This document shows positions 1 through 8,246 of a stretch of DNA of 64,000 nt, piece by piece. The position numbers and the translations under genes were made by a program. Positions within the stretch are counted from its first letter, which is position 1. Each line of letters starts with the position of its first letter. The stretch comes from an uncultured Aggregatibacter sp. (lineage in GTDB: Bacteria > Pseudomonadota > Gammaproteobacteria > Enterobacterales > Pasteurellaceae): assembly GCF_901873365.1 (NCBI RefSeq), contig NZ_CABFLM010000071.1:1-64000 (forward strand). The letters are read 5' to 3'. Below the pieces are notes generated by a model, which saw only the letters and a list, made by a program, of their open reading frames with translations, did no database searches and had not been told where the DNA came from.

Positions 1-1
1 T

Positions 2-109
2 GTTTTCTCTCATAAAGAGCCGGTAGCCTTACGCCCGATGTTAGCGCAAATGTCGCTGATTGCGTTACTGATCAATGGGCTATTTAGTTTGGGCTTGCTT
101 CTAGGCTGA
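2..109 (+). CDS. menA: 1,4-dihydroxy-2-naphthoate polyprenyltransferase, C-terminal end only
   Basis: Only the last 35 codons are in the window; the gene starts upstream. The fragment reads VFSHKEPVALRPMLAQ and then a hydrophobic stretch ending GLLLG and TGA. That is consistent with the last membrane helix of the UbiA-family enzyme that prenylates 1,4-dihydroxy-2-naphthoate in menaquinone synthesis at the inner membrane. The identification rests on the short fragment and on its position just before rraA, since menA-rraA is a conserved gammaproteobacterial pair. The end is certain; the name is likely. Confidence 0.65.
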   Translation, partial: VFSHKEPVALRPMLAQMSLIALLINGLFSLGLLLG

Positions 110-122
110 AACGGACTATACT
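95..122 (+). promoter_or_regulatory. Candidate sigma-70 promoter for rraA
   Basis: TTGCTT at 95-100 and TATACT at 117-122 are separated by 16 bases, placing a start site about 30 bases before rraA. The -35 box lies inside the end of menA, so rraA could be transcribed independently of it. Prediction by eye only. Confidence 0.45.
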
Positions 123-157
123 AGCTCGCAGTATTTATCTTAAAAATAGGGTCTTTT

Positions 158-658
158 ATGTACATTGATACTTCTGAACTTTGCGATATTTATCTCGATC
201 AAGTCGATGTTGTCGAACCTGTTTTCTCAAGTTTCGGCGGATTAAGTTCTTTTTATGGCAAAGTCACCACCGTAAAATGCTTTGAAAATAACGGGTTAAT
301 TGCTGAAATTTTAGAAGAAAACGGTGAAGGACGCGTGTTAGTCGTTGATGGCGGCGGTGCAGTACGTCGTGCATTAATTGATGCGGAACTCGCACAATTA
401 GCCGCAGACAACCATTGGGAAGGCATCATTGTTTATGGTGCAGTTCGTCAAATCCAGCAGCTGGAAAATATCGATATTGGCATCCATGCGTTAGCCCCAA
501 TTCCGGTGGGCGCGGATGAAAGTAATCATGGCGAAACCGATGTTCCGGTCAACTTTGGTGGGGTAACCTTCTTTCCGGAAGATTATATTTATGCCGATTT
601 AACCGGCATTATTCTGTCGCAAGAGCCGTTAGATTTAGACGATCCGGAACAAGAATAG
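158..658 (+). CDS. rraA: Regulator of ribonuclease E activity A
   Basis: A 166-residue protein of the RraA/MenG-like fold. It has the family pattern DGGGAVRRALID near residues 65-76 and GIIVYGAVR near 89-97. In Escherichia coli the trimeric protein binds the C-terminal region of RNase E and lowers its activity, which stabilises many mRNAs. The family was once annotated as the methyltransferase MenG, but it has no SAM-binding motif. The gene follows menA, as in many relatives, and has its own candidate promoter. Length matches the E. coli protein (161 residues) with a short acidic tail. A strong uptake-signal terminator follows. Confidence 0.93.
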   Translation: MYIDTSELCDIYLDQVDVVEPVFSSFGGLSSFYGKVTTVKCFENNGLIAEILEENGEGRVLVVDGGGAVRRALIDAELAQLAADNHWEGIIVYGAVRQIQQLENIDIGIHALAPIPVGADESNHGETDVPVNFGGVTFFPEDYIYADLTGIILSQEPLDLDDPEQE

Positions 659-680
659 ACAGAAGCATTAAATTCTCCTC

Positions 681-722
681 AGTGCGGTTGAAATTTTTAT
701 TATTTCAACCGCACTTTTTTTT
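681..722 (+). terminator. Intrinsic terminator after rraA, built from an uptake-signal pair
   Basis: AGTGCGGTTGAAAT at 681-694 pairs with ATTTCAACCGCACT at 702-715 and is followed by a run of T residues. The right arm contains an exact uptake signal in reverse orientation. Confidence 0.85.
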
Positions 723-846
723 GCGCTACTTCACAAATCCACAAAAAAGGCGTTGCTTTTTATTTATACAATGATAGTTTTCTAACATATTGTTTACATT
801 ATTAGGCAATATGTCGATCTTCTATTTTATTTAAAAGGATGAAACC

Positions 847-2238
847 ATGAGCAACACAACACTAAATAAAAATGGGATCAATAAGCGCGTGATTATCTTG
901 ATTTCTGCAGTTATTCTCTTTTTTGTCTTACTCAATACACTGCCTTTTGATAAAAATGCCAATGGTGGGTTGGCATTATTAGCTTTAGTGGCCATTTTGT
1001 GGTTAACGGAAGCCTTACACGTTACGATCACGGCGTTAATTGTTCCGCTCCTTGCCATTTTCTTAGGATTAGTCAAAACCAGTACGGCACTGGCGACCTT
1101 TGCTGATCCAAATATTTTTCTATTCTTCGGAGGCTTTGCTTTAGCCACCGCACTTCACATTCAACAGTTAGATAAAATGATCGCTAACAAAATTATGGCG
1201 TTGGCAAAAGGCAATTTATTTGTCGCGGTCATGTATTTATTCTCCGTTACCGCATTTTTGTCTATGTGGGTCAGTAACACAGCAACAGCGGCAATGATGT
1301 TACCCCTTGCCATGGGCGTACTCAGCCGTTTAGATCGTAATGCAGAACATAACACCTATGTGTTCGTACTGTTAGGGATTGCCTATAGCGCCAGCATCGG
1401 CGGTATGGGAACCCTAGTGGGAAGCCCGCCAAACAACATCGTTGCAACGCAATTGCACCTCACCTTCGCTGATTGGTTATGGTATGGCTTGCCGATTATG
1501 TTAATTCTTATGCCACTGATGATTGGCACGCTTTATATCGTCTTCAAACCAAAACTCAATATTCGTTTTGACCAACAATTTGAAGCCATTCCAATGAATA
1601 AACAACGTTGGGTTACCTTAGCGATTTTCGTCTTTATTGCATTGAGCTGGGTTTTCAGTAGCCAAATCAACCCGATTCTTGCGGGTGCATTAGGATTGGA
1701 AGGTAAAATTGCCAGTTTTGATAGCGTTATTGCTTTATCTGCCGCCGTTATCCTTTGTGTTGCCGGCGTAACAAACTGGAAGCAAATTCAAGACAACACC
1801 GATTGGGGCGTATTAATGCTCTTCGGTGGCGGCTTAACCTTAAGTGCGGTATTAAAAAATTCCGGTGCAAGCAAAATCTTGGCTGACGGCATCGTATTCC
1901 TGATTGAAGGTGGTCACTTCTATCTCATCGGTTTATTGGTTGCTGCGTTCATTATTTTCTTAACAGAATTCACCTCCAATACTGCCAGTGCTGCGTTGTT
2001 AGTACCGATCTTCATTTCTATCGCACAATCTCTTGGTATGCCGGAAATCGGTTTAGCCTTAATCATCGGATTAGGGGCTTCCTGTGCCTTCATGTTGCCG
2101 GTGGCAACACCGCCGAATGCCATTGTGTTCGGTACCGGTGAAGTGAAACAAAGTGAAATGGTAAGAGCCGGTATTCTTTTAAATATCGTATGTATCTTTG
2201 TTATCGCGACCTTCGGTTATCTCTTCTGGTTGCAATAG
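847..2238 (+). CDS. SLC13 (DASS) family anion/sodium symporter
   Basis: A 463-residue inner-membrane protein with about 11-12 hydrophobic segments. It carries the two internally repeated SLC13 motifs: SNTATAAMMLP near residues 140-150 and SNTASAALLVP near 378-388, with SPPNN and ATPPNA substrate-loop motifs after them. Family members import di- or tricarboxylates, or sulfate, with sodium; the exact substrate cannot be read here. AAAGGAT at 833-839 is a good ribosome binding site. The gene stands alone between two hairpins. It resembles uncharacterised transporters of Haemophilus influenzae. Family is sure; substrate unknown. Confidence 0.85.
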   Translation: MSNTTLNKNGINKRVIILISAVILFFVLLNTLPFDKNANGGLALLALVAILWLTEALHVTITALIVPLLAIFLGLVKTSTALATFADPNIFLFFGGFALATALHIQQLDKMIANKIMALAKGNLFVAVMYLFSVTAFLSMWVSNTATAAMMLPLAMGVLSRLDRNAEHNTYVFVLLGIAYSASIGGMGTLVGSPPNNIVATQLHLTFADWLWYGLPIMLILMPLMIGTLYIVFKPKLNIRFDQQFEAIPMNKQRWVTLAIFVFIALSWVFSSQINPILAGALGLEGKIASFDSVIALSAAVILCVAGVTNWKQIQDNTDWGVLMLFGGGLTLSAVLKNSGASKILADGIVFLIEGGHFYLIGLLVAAFIIFLTEFTSNTASAALLVPIFISIAQSLGMPEIGLALIIGLGASCAFMLPVATPPNAIVFGTGEVKQSEMVRAGILLNIVCIFVIATFGYLFWLQ

Positions 2239-2301
2239 TCAAAAGGACACTTTATCGCATACGCACGCCTATTTTGTCGGAAAAAACGACCGCACTTTAT
2301 G

Positions 2302-2332
2302 CGCTTGGATGTTCCCCGTGTTCATCCAAGCG
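2302..2332 (+). terminator. Hairpin between the SLC13 gene and mltA
   Basis: CGCTTGGATG at 2302-2311 pairs exactly with CATCCAAGCG at 2323-2332 around an 11-base loop. No T run follows on the plus strand, so termination is doubtful. An uptake signal lies just upstream at about 2290-2298. Confidence 0.45.
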
Positions 2333-2384
2333 AAATTAGGGTAGAATTCGGCCTTTATTTTTCGTTTATTCTAGGATGTTGTGT

Positions 2385-3503
2385 ATGCGATTGAATCAAT
2401 CTTCTCTTTATAAACTTCTAGCGCTTTCCGTTGCGGTGATATTAGCCGGGTGTTCACCAACGGAACATCAAAATACTTCAAAACGCAGCGCTCAATCAAC
2501 GAGCACGGATATTGATCCGCAAAAATTCGGCGCGATATACAAAGGACGGACCTATCAACAAGCCATTTTCAGTCCGGTATCCCATGTTGAAAACCAAAGT
2601 GCGGTCATAAATCAAGGCGATTTTTTGACACAACTTTCTAATGTCAATACGTACTCCGGCAAACTCAGCCGCAATTTTGCGCCGACCTATGAAAAAATCA
2701 CCGCGTGGGTATTGGCCGGTGCCAATGTGAGTAAACTTACTGATTTCGGCATTAATCCGCAAGTGATGAAAGGCTTTGACGGCTATCAAAACGTGTTAAT
2801 GACGGGCTATTATTCCCCGGTGATTCACGCTCGCCGCACACCGCAAGGCAAATATAACCAACCGATTTATGCGCTTCCGTCACAAAAGCGTTTTTCTCGT
2901 GCTGAAATTTATGCCGGCGCATTGAAAGGCAAAGGATTAGAACTGGCGTATAGTGATTCCATGATCGATAACTTCTTGCTTGGCGTACAAGGCAGTGGTT
3001 ACGTCGATTTTGGTGAAGGCAATTTAAATTATTTTGCGTATGCCGGCCAAAATGGTTACCCGTACTCTGCCGTGGGACGTTTGTTGGTGGAAGACGGTGA
3101 GATTCCGAAAGAAAAAATGTCTATTCAGGCGATTCGTGATTGGGCGAATGCAAATCCGTCACGGGTTCAAGGTTTGCTTGAACGCAATCCGTCTTATGTC
3201 TTCTTTAAAAATGATCCGAATGGCAAAGTGAAAGGCGCGGCAGGTGTGCCATTAGTGCCAATGGCCTCGGTGGCTTCTGACCGTGGTGTGATTCCGTTAG
3301 GCAGTGTATTGCTCGTCGAAGTGCCACAAATTGACAATAGTGGGAACTGGACGGGAGAACATAAACTGCATTTGATGGTGGCATTAGATGTGGGCGGTGC
3401 GGTAAACGGACACCATTTCGATTTATATCGTGGTATCGGTGATCAGGCTGGTCATATTGCCGGTTTGTCAAAACATTATGGTCGCGTTTGGGTATTACGT
3501 TAA
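2385..3503 (+). CDS. mltA: Membrane-bound lytic murein transglycosylase A
   Basis: Outer-membrane lipoprotein that cleaves the glycan strand of peptidoglycan to leave 1,6-anhydro-muramic ends. The N-terminus has a short basic stretch, a hydrophobic core and the lipobox LAGC near residues 19-22. Downstream are MltA features: GYYSPVIHA and the double-psi barrel end with VALDVGGAVNGHHFDLY, where the aspartate is the presumed catalytic acid. I chose ATG 2385 over ATG 2376 because TAGGA at 2372-2376 is correctly spaced only for the later start. The stop overlaps the next start (TAATG), so tcdA is probably translationally coupled. Confidence 0.93.
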   Translation: MRLNQSSLYKLLALSVAVILAGCSPTEHQNTSKRSAQSTSTDIDPQKFGAIYKGRTYQQAIFSPVSHVENQSAVINQGDFLTQLSNVNTYSGKLSRNFAPTYEKITAWVLAGANVSKLTDFGINPQVMKGFDGYQNVLMTGYYSPVIHARRTPQGKYNQPIYALPSQKRFSRAEIYAGALKGKGLELAYSDSMIDNFLLGVQGSGYVDFGEGNLNYFAYAGQNGYPYSAVGRLLVEDGEIPKEKMSIQAIRDWANANPSRVQGLLERNPSYVFFKNDPNGKVKGAAGVPLVPMASVASDRGVIPLGSVLLVEVPQIDNSGNWTGEHKLHLMVALDVGGAVNGHHFDLYRGIGDQAGHIAGLSKHYGRVWVLR

Positions 3504-4273
3504 TGGCCCGCGTGGATAATTACGAACAACGTTTCGGCGGTATCGGTCGTTTATATGGCACTGATGCCTTAACCCGTTTACGCCAAGCGCATATTTGTGT
3601 TATCGGCATCGGTGGCGTGGGCTCTTGGGCGGTGGAAGCACTTGCTCGGTCAGGCGTGGGAAAAATCACGATGATTGATATGGATGATATTTGTGTCACG
3701 AATATCAATCGCCAAATTCATGCCTTGACAGGCAATATCGGTCAGCTCAAAACAGAGGTCATGCAACAACGGGTGAAATTGATTAACCCCGAATGCGATG
3801 TCAATGTCATTGATGATTTTATTTCTGCGGAGAATTTATCCCAATACCTTCGTGCTGAGTATGATTATGTCATTGATGCTATTGATAATGTCAAAACAAA
3901 AGCGGCGTTAATTGCCTACTGTAAACGCCATAAAATCAAGATTATCACTGTGGGGGGCGCCGGCGGGCAAACGGATCCAAGCCAGATTCAAATTGCTGAT
4001 TTAAGCCGCACCATTCAAGATCCGCTGTTGGCAAAAGTGCGGTCGGTTTTACGCAAGGATTACCATTTCACACAAAACCCAAAACGTAAGTTTGCCATCG
4101 AGGCGGTTTTTTCTACCCAACCATTGATTTTTCCTCAAATGGGGGAAAACTGCTCTACGTCTGCCACCATGAATTGCACCAATGGTTTTGGCGCGGCAAC
4201 GATGATCACAGCGACCTTTGGATTTTTTGCGGTTTCTCGTGTCATTGATAAGTTATTACAGAAAAAAGACTGA
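3503..4273 (+). CDS. tcdA: tRNA threonylcarbamoyladenosine dehydratase
   Basis: A 256-residue E1-like enzyme (CsdL/YgdL family). It uses ATP to cyclise N6-threonylcarbamoyladenosine 37 of tRNA to the hydantoin form ct6A. The Rossmann motif GIGGVGSWAVEALARSG sits near residues 34-50, DMDDICVTNINRQ near 58-70 follows it, and VIDAIDN near 122-128 completes the adenylation fold. The ATG at 3503 shares one base with the mltA stop; a TTG 15 bases earlier extends the frame but lies inside mltA. mltA-tcdA is a known pair in gammaproteobacteria. Confidence 0.92.
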   Translation: MARVDNYEQRFGGIGRLYGTDALTRLRQAHICVIGIGGVGSWAVEALARSGVGKITMIDMDDICVTNINRQIHALTGNIGQLKTEVMQQRVKLINPECDVNVIDDFISAENLSQYLRAEYDYVIDAIDNVKTKAALIAYCKRHKIKIITVGGAGGQTDPSQIQIADLSRTIQDPLLAKVRSVLRKDYHFTQNPKRKFAIEAVFSTQPLIFPQMGENCSTSATMNCTNGFGAATMITATFGFFAVSRVIDKLLQKKD

Positions 4274-4373
4274 CTTATTTTTTTTCATAAAAAAAGATAG
4301 TCATCCAAATAAAAAAAGAGTAACCTAATCGCGTTTTATTCAACTTATCTGTCCCATTATAAAAGGAAATACA

Positions 4374-5405
4374 ATGACTCAATTCGTACAAGGTTTGAAA
4401 AAAACGGCGATTGCCACAGCGATTCTTTCTTTCTCCGCGGTGGCTTCTGCAACCATCGTAACTTCTGTTAAACCCTTAGGTTTTATCGCCTCCTCTATTG
4501 CCGATGGTATCACCGACACGGAAGTGTTAGTCCCAGCCGGTGCGTCACCACATGATTACAGCTTAAAACCCTCTGATGTGCAAAAACTCAAATCTGCCGA
4601 AATGGTCGTTTGGATCGGCGAAGATGTGGATGCCTTTTTAGATAAATCCATTGATGATCTTGACTATAAAAAAGTCTTAACCATCAAAGACATTGCTGCC
4701 ATTGAACCGTTTTTATTAAAAGGCGAACATCATCACCATCATCATGGCGAAGGCGAAGCGCATGGGGATCATGATCATGCCCACGAAGGTCATCACCACG
4801 ATCACGAGAAACATGAGCATAAACACGAAGAACAGGATCACAAACATGAACATGCCGGACATCATCATGATCACGATCATGAAGACTTAGGCGTAAATTG
4901 GCACGTTTGGTACTCTCCGGACATCAGTAAATCCGTTGCGCAACGCATTGCGGCAAAACTGATCAAACAATATCCGGAGAAAAAAGAACAGATTGAAAAA
5001 AACGTGGCGGAATTTAACCGCACTTTAGATGAGCAAAGCGCGAAAATCAAAACACAATTGGAAAGCGTAAAAGATAAAGGTTTCTATGTGTTCCACGATG
5101 CTTACGGTTATTTCAACCAAGCCTATGGGTTGAACCAAACCGGTTATTTCACCATTAATCCATTGGTGGCACCGGGCGCAAAAACCTTAGCAAAAATTAA
5201 AGAAGAAATTGCCGAACACAAAGTCAACTGCTTATTTGCCGAACCGCAGTTCACGCCAAAAGTGATTGAAAGTTTAAGCAAAGGTACGCAAGTGAATGTC
5301 GGTCGTCTTGACCCGATGGGCGATGCCGTTAAACTGGGCGTTAATTCTTATGCCGCTTTCCTTCAATTTACCGCAGATAGCTATGCACAATGCTTAGCAA
5401 AATAA
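4374..5405 (+). CDS. znuA: Periplasmic zinc-binding protein of the ZnuABC importer
   Basis: Cluster A-1 substrate-binding protein for high-affinity zinc uptake, 343 residues. A signal peptide ends near SAVASA (residues 21-26). The zinc ligand region SPHDYSLKP has His60; NWHVW gives His177 and VFHDAYGYF a third histidine. Between them, residues about 119-170, lies a long loop made largely of His, Asp and Glu, typical of ZnuA and thought to help capture zinc. The permease and ATPase genes (znuB, znuC) are not adjacent, as in Haemophilus. I found no convincing Zur operator in the 100 bases upstream. AAAGGAAA gives the ribosome binding site. Confidence 0.93.
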   Translation: MTQFVQGLKKTAIATAILSFSAVASATIVTSVKPLGFIASSIADGITDTEVLVPAGASPHDYSLKPSDVQKLKSAEMVVWIGEDVDAFLDKSIDDLDYKKVLTIKDIAAIEPFLLKGEHHHHHHGEGEAHGDHDHAHEGHHHDHEKHEHKHEEQDHKHEHAGHHHDHDHEDLGVNWHVWYSPDISKSVAQRIAAKLIKQYPEKKEQIEKNVAEFNRTLDEQSAKIKTQLESVKDKGFYVFHDAYGYFNQAYGLNQTGYFTINPLVAPGAKTLAKIKEEIAEHKVNCLFAEPQFTPKVIESLSKGTQVNVGRLDPMGDAVKLGVNSYAAFLQFTADSYAQCLAK

Positions 5406-5429
5406 TGCGCACTTTTCTTAACTAAACAG

Positions 5430-5475
5430 ATGCCGCCCTCACATGGCAAACCAGATTGAGGGTGGCATTTTTGTT
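5430..5475 (+). terminator. Intrinsic terminator after znuA
   Basis: ATGCCGCCCTCA at 5430-5441 pairs with TGAGGGTGGCAT at 5457-5468 (one G-T pair), followed by TTTTTG. It lies between convergent znuA and rsmD. Confidence 0.8.
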
Positions 5476-5503
5476 TAGGCACGTTCTGAATAACGGCGTT
5501 TAA

Positions 5504-6100
5504 TCAGGCTACCGTATTTTCAATTTGATAGAGTCGATAACTCACTTGCCCGCTGTCTTTTTGTTTTAACACCATCCAGTTTTCCGGTACGTTCGGTTCC
5601 TTGCCTTTTTCCGTTTCCACATAAACCAAGGCTTGTAGGCGCAGCCAGTTGTTTTGCGCTAATAGAGCAATGGCTTGTTCGGCTAAATTAAAATGAAAGG
5701 GCGGATCGAGAAAGACCACATCAAAGTGCGGTTGATTTTGCGGCTGATTTAAAAAGTGCAGGCTATTTTGATTCACGACTTGCGCACGATCGGTACATTT
5801 CAAGGTTTGAATGTTTTTGTTTAATTGTTGCGCCACGACTTTTTCTAATTCCAAAAAAGTGACTTTTGCCGCTTGGCGCGAAAGCGCTTCAAAGCCAAGC
5901 GAACCGCTACCGGCGAAACAGTCTAAGCATTCACTGTCCACAATGTAAGGCATTAGCCAGTTAAATAGCGTTTCTTTTACACGATCTCCGGTAGGGCGCA
6001 AGCCTTGGGATGGCAGCACCGGTAATTTTCGTCCGCGCCATAAACCGGCGATAATGCGCACTTCGCCTTTCGTGCTGTGTTGTGTTGTTGCTTTTTTCAT
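5504..6100 (-). CDS. rsmD: 16S rRNA (guanine966-N2)-methyltransferase
   Basis: A 198-residue SAM-dependent methyltransferase that modifies G966 of 16S rRNA in the small subunit. RIIAGLWRGRKLPV near the N-terminus is the family opening, LDCFAGSGSLGFEALSR is the SAM-binding loop, and FLDPPF is the catalytic (N/D)PPF motif. A longer frame reaches 6232, but it would run through the ftsY promoter and start. ATG 6100 gives the usual length of 198 residues, equal to E. coli RsmD. It diverges from ftsY, the standard gammaproteobacterial arrangement. Confidence 0.92.
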   Translation of the reverse strand: MKKATTQHSTKGEVRIIAGLWRGRKLPVLPSQGLRPTGDRVKETLFNWLMPYIVDSECLDCFAGSGSLGFEALSRQAAKVTFLELEKVVAQQLNKNIQTLKCTDRAQVVNQNSLHFLNQPQNQPHFDVVFLDPPFHFNLAEQAIALLAQNNWLRLQALVYVETEKGKEPNVPENWMVLKQKDSGQVSYRLYQIENTVA

Positions 6101-6130
6101 ATAAATCGGCAGGAAAATGATGTGTTTTTT

Positions 6131-6139
6131 TGCTAGAAT
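6131..6139 (+). promoter_or_regulatory. Extended -10 promoter element for ftsY
   Basis: TGCTAGAAT at 6131-6139 fits an extended -10 box, with no recognisable -35 box 17 bases upstream. It lies 40 bases before the ftsY ATG in the rsmD-ftsY divergent gap. Confidence 0.5.
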
Positions 6140-6179
6140 GAGCGGCATTTTATCAAGTTTAAACAAGAGTGGGCAATTT

Positions 6180-7547
6180 ATGTCAGATGAAAAGAAAAAA
6201 GGCGGATTTTGGTCTTGGTTCGGATTAGGCAAAAATAAACAGGAAGCATCAACGGAACCGAAAGAACCGGAATCACAAAAACAGCTTTCTCATGAACCCG
6301 AAATACAAGACGCAGCACAAGAAACGGCGGAAAAAACAACCGCACTTTTAGATGAAACTGCGCGCGAAAATCCACCAACAGAAGAGACATTGATAGCGCA
6401 AGCGTCCACGCTTGTGCCTGAAAGCCATGACGTTCAAGTAGAGACCTCTCAAGAGGAAAACCTAGCGGCACAAGCGTGGACGCTTGCGCCATCCTCTGAG
6501 GAAGACAAAGAAAGCATCGAAAGTGCGGTGGACATTGAAGATGAATCTGTTGTTGAAACGGAAGAACACGAAAAAGAAAGCGCCGTTGCCGACATCGTAG
6601 AAACACAGGAAAAACCAAGCGAAGGTGGCTTTTTTAGCCGATTACTCAAAGGTTTGGTGAAAACCAAACAAAACATCGGGGCAGGCTTCCGCAGTTTCTT
6701 TCTTGGTAAAAAAATCGATGATGAATTGTTTGAAGAATTGGAAGAACAACTTCTTATTGCCGATATCGGTGTGCCAACAACCACAAAAATTATCAACAAT
6801 TTAACGCAACATGCGACCCGTCAGCAGTTACAAAACGCCGATACCTTATACCAACAACTTAAACTGGAAATGGGCGAGATCTTAAAACCGGTGGCACAAC
6901 CATTACGAATTGATGGCAGCAAAAAGCCTTATGTGATTTTAATGGTAGGGGTGAATGGCGTAGGTAAAACCACCACTATCGGCAAACTGGCGCGTAAATT
7001 CCAAATGGAAGGCAAATCTGTCATGTTGGCAGCGGGCGATACTTTCCGAGCCGCCGCAGTAGAGCAGTTGCAAGTATGGGGCGAGCGTAATCACATTCCG
7101 GTGGTGGCGCAAAGCACCGGTTCCGATTCTGCATCGGTGATTTTTGATGCGATGCAATCGGCGGCTGCGCGCAATATTGATGTACTCATTGCCGACACTG
7201 CCGGTCGTTTACAAAATAAAAATAACTTGATGGACGAGCTGAAGAAAATCGTGCGCGTGATGAAAAAATACGATGAAAGTGCACCACATGAAATTATGCT
7301 GACGTTGGATGCAGGCACCGGTCAAAATGCCATTAGCCAAGCCAAGTTATTTAACGAAGCCGTTGGGCTTACCGGCATCAGCTTAACCAAATTGGATGGC
7401 ACCGCCAAAGGCGGCGTAATTTTTGCCATTGCCGACCAGTTTAATTTGCCGATCCGCTATATCGGCGTAGGCGAAAAAATTGAAGATTTACGCGAATTTA
7501 ACGCAGAAGAATTTATTGACGCTTTATTTGCTCATGAAGAGGCATAA
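6180..7547 (+). CDS. ftsY: Signal recognition particle receptor FtsY
   Basis: A 455-residue SRP-family GTPase that docks SRP-ribosome complexes at the inner membrane. After a basic start (MSDEKKKGGFWSWFGLG) comes an acidic A domain to about residue 140, then the N and G domains. The G motifs are GVNGVGKTTT, DTFRAAAVEQL, DTAGRL and TKLDGTAKGG. ATG 6180 was chosen because the upstream extension lies in the promoter region and the MSDEKKK start is typical. The A domain carries a perfect 23-bp inverted repeat that adds two similar peptides, AQASTLVPES and AQAWTLAPSS. ftsE and ftsX follow. Confidence 0.95.
   Translation: MSDEKKKGGFWSWFGLGKNKQEASTEPKEPESQKQLSHEPEIQDAAQETAEKTTALLDETARENPPTEETLIAQASTLVPESHDVQVETSQEENLAAQAWTLAPSSEEDKESIESAVDIEDESVVETEEHEKESAVADIVETQEKPSEGGFFSRLLKGLVKTKQNIGAGFRSFFLGKKIDDELFEELEEQLLIADIGVPTTTKIINNLTQHATRQQLQNADTLYQQLKLEMGEILKPVAQPLRIDGSKKPYVILMVGVNGVGKTTTIGKLARKFQMEGKSVMLAAGDTFRAAAVEQLQVWGERNHIPVVAQSTGSDSASVIFDAMQSAAARNIDVLIADTAGRLQNKNNLMDELKKIVRVMKKYDESAPHEIMLTLDAGTGQNAISQAKLFNEAVGLTGISLTKLDGTAKGGVIFAIADQFNLPIRYIGVGEKIEDLREFNAEEFIDALFAHEEA
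6396..6489. repeat. Perfect 23-bp inverted repeat inside ftsY
   Basis: Bases 6396-6418 (GCGCAAGCGTCC then ACGCTTGTGCC) are the exact reverse complement of 6467-6489. The spacer is 48 bases. Each arm contains its own palindrome, AAGCGT-CC-ACGCTT. Both arms are read in frame within the poorly conserved acidic A domain, giving AQAsTLvP and AQAwTLaP. It looks like a short interspersed palindromic element inserted in coding DNA. Confidence 0.8.
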
Positions 7548-7587
7548 AGTGCGGTTCAAAAATGACGTGTTTTTTTAGAGAAGAAAA

Positions 7588-8238
7588 ATGATTCGATTTG
7601 CAAATGTGAGTAAAGCGTATTTGGGCGGAAAACCGGCGCTACAAGGGTTAAGCTTTCATTTACCGGTAGGCAGTATGACCTACTTGGTGGGGCATTCCGG
7701 TGCGGGGAAAAGTACCCTGCTGAAATTAATTATGGGCATGGAACGCGCCAATGGCGGGCAAATTTGGTTTAACGGGCATGATATTACCCGCTTATCCCGC
7801 CATGAAGTGCCGTTTTTGCGCCGTCAAATCGGCATGGTGCATCAAGATTATCGCTTATTGTCCGATCGTTCCGTGTTGGATAACGTGGCGCTGCCGTTAA
7901 TTATTGCCGGACAACATCCGAAAGATGCCAATAGTCGTGCGTTGGCGGCGTTAGATCGTGTGGGATTGCGTGATCGCGCGCATCATTCCACGGCGCATTT
8001 GTCGGGCGGCGAGCAACAACGGGTGGATATTGCCCGCGCTATCGTGCATAAACCGCAATTATTGTTAGCCGATGAACCCACCGGCAATTTAGACAGCGCA
8101 CTGTCTTTTGAGATTTTCAATTTATTTGAAGAGTTTAATCGTCTTGGCATGACCGTCTTAATTGCCACGCACGACATTAGCATTGTTCAACAAAAACCTA
8201 AGCCTTGCCTTGTGCTTGAGCAAGGTTATTTGCGTTAG
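7588..8238 (+). CDS. ftsE: Cell division ABC transporter ATPase FtsE
   Basis: A 216-residue ABC ATPase that works with FtsX at the septal ring to activate murein hydrolases through periplasmic or membrane partners. Walker A is GHSGAGKST near residues 36-44, the signature is LSGGEQQR near 136-143, and Walker B is LLLADEPTGNLD. Length is typical. It lies 40 bases after ftsY, with an uptake signal in the gap, and 8 bases before ftsX, so ftsY-ftsE-ftsX is probably one operon as in E. coli. The rpoH gene that often follows in enterics is absent here. Confidence 0.95.
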   Translation: MIRFANVSKAYLGGKPALQGLSFHLPVGSMTYLVGHSGAGKSTLLKLIMGMERANGGQIWFNGHDITRLSRHEVPFLRRQIGMVHQDYRLLSDRSVLDNVALPLIIAGQHPKDANSRALAALDRVGLRDRAHHSTAHLSGGEQQRVDIARAIVHKPQLLLADEPTGNLDSALSFEIFNLFEEFNRLGMTVLIATHDISIVQQKPKPCLVLEQGYLR

Positions 8239-8246
8239 GAGGTAAC

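Noticed and set aside
4274..4373. Zur operator upstream of znuA
   Set aside because: I looked for the GTTATAATATAAC-like palindrome and found no good match in this AT-rich stretch.
5504..6232. 242-codon version of rsmD
   Set aside because: The first 44 residues run through the ftsY promoter and start; ATG 6100 gives the standard 198-residue enzyme.
6181..6799. Long open frames on the minus strand opposite ftsY (146 and 116 codons)
   Set aside because: They overlap the conserved ftsY gene and its acidic A domain, have odd composition, and show no recognisable family.
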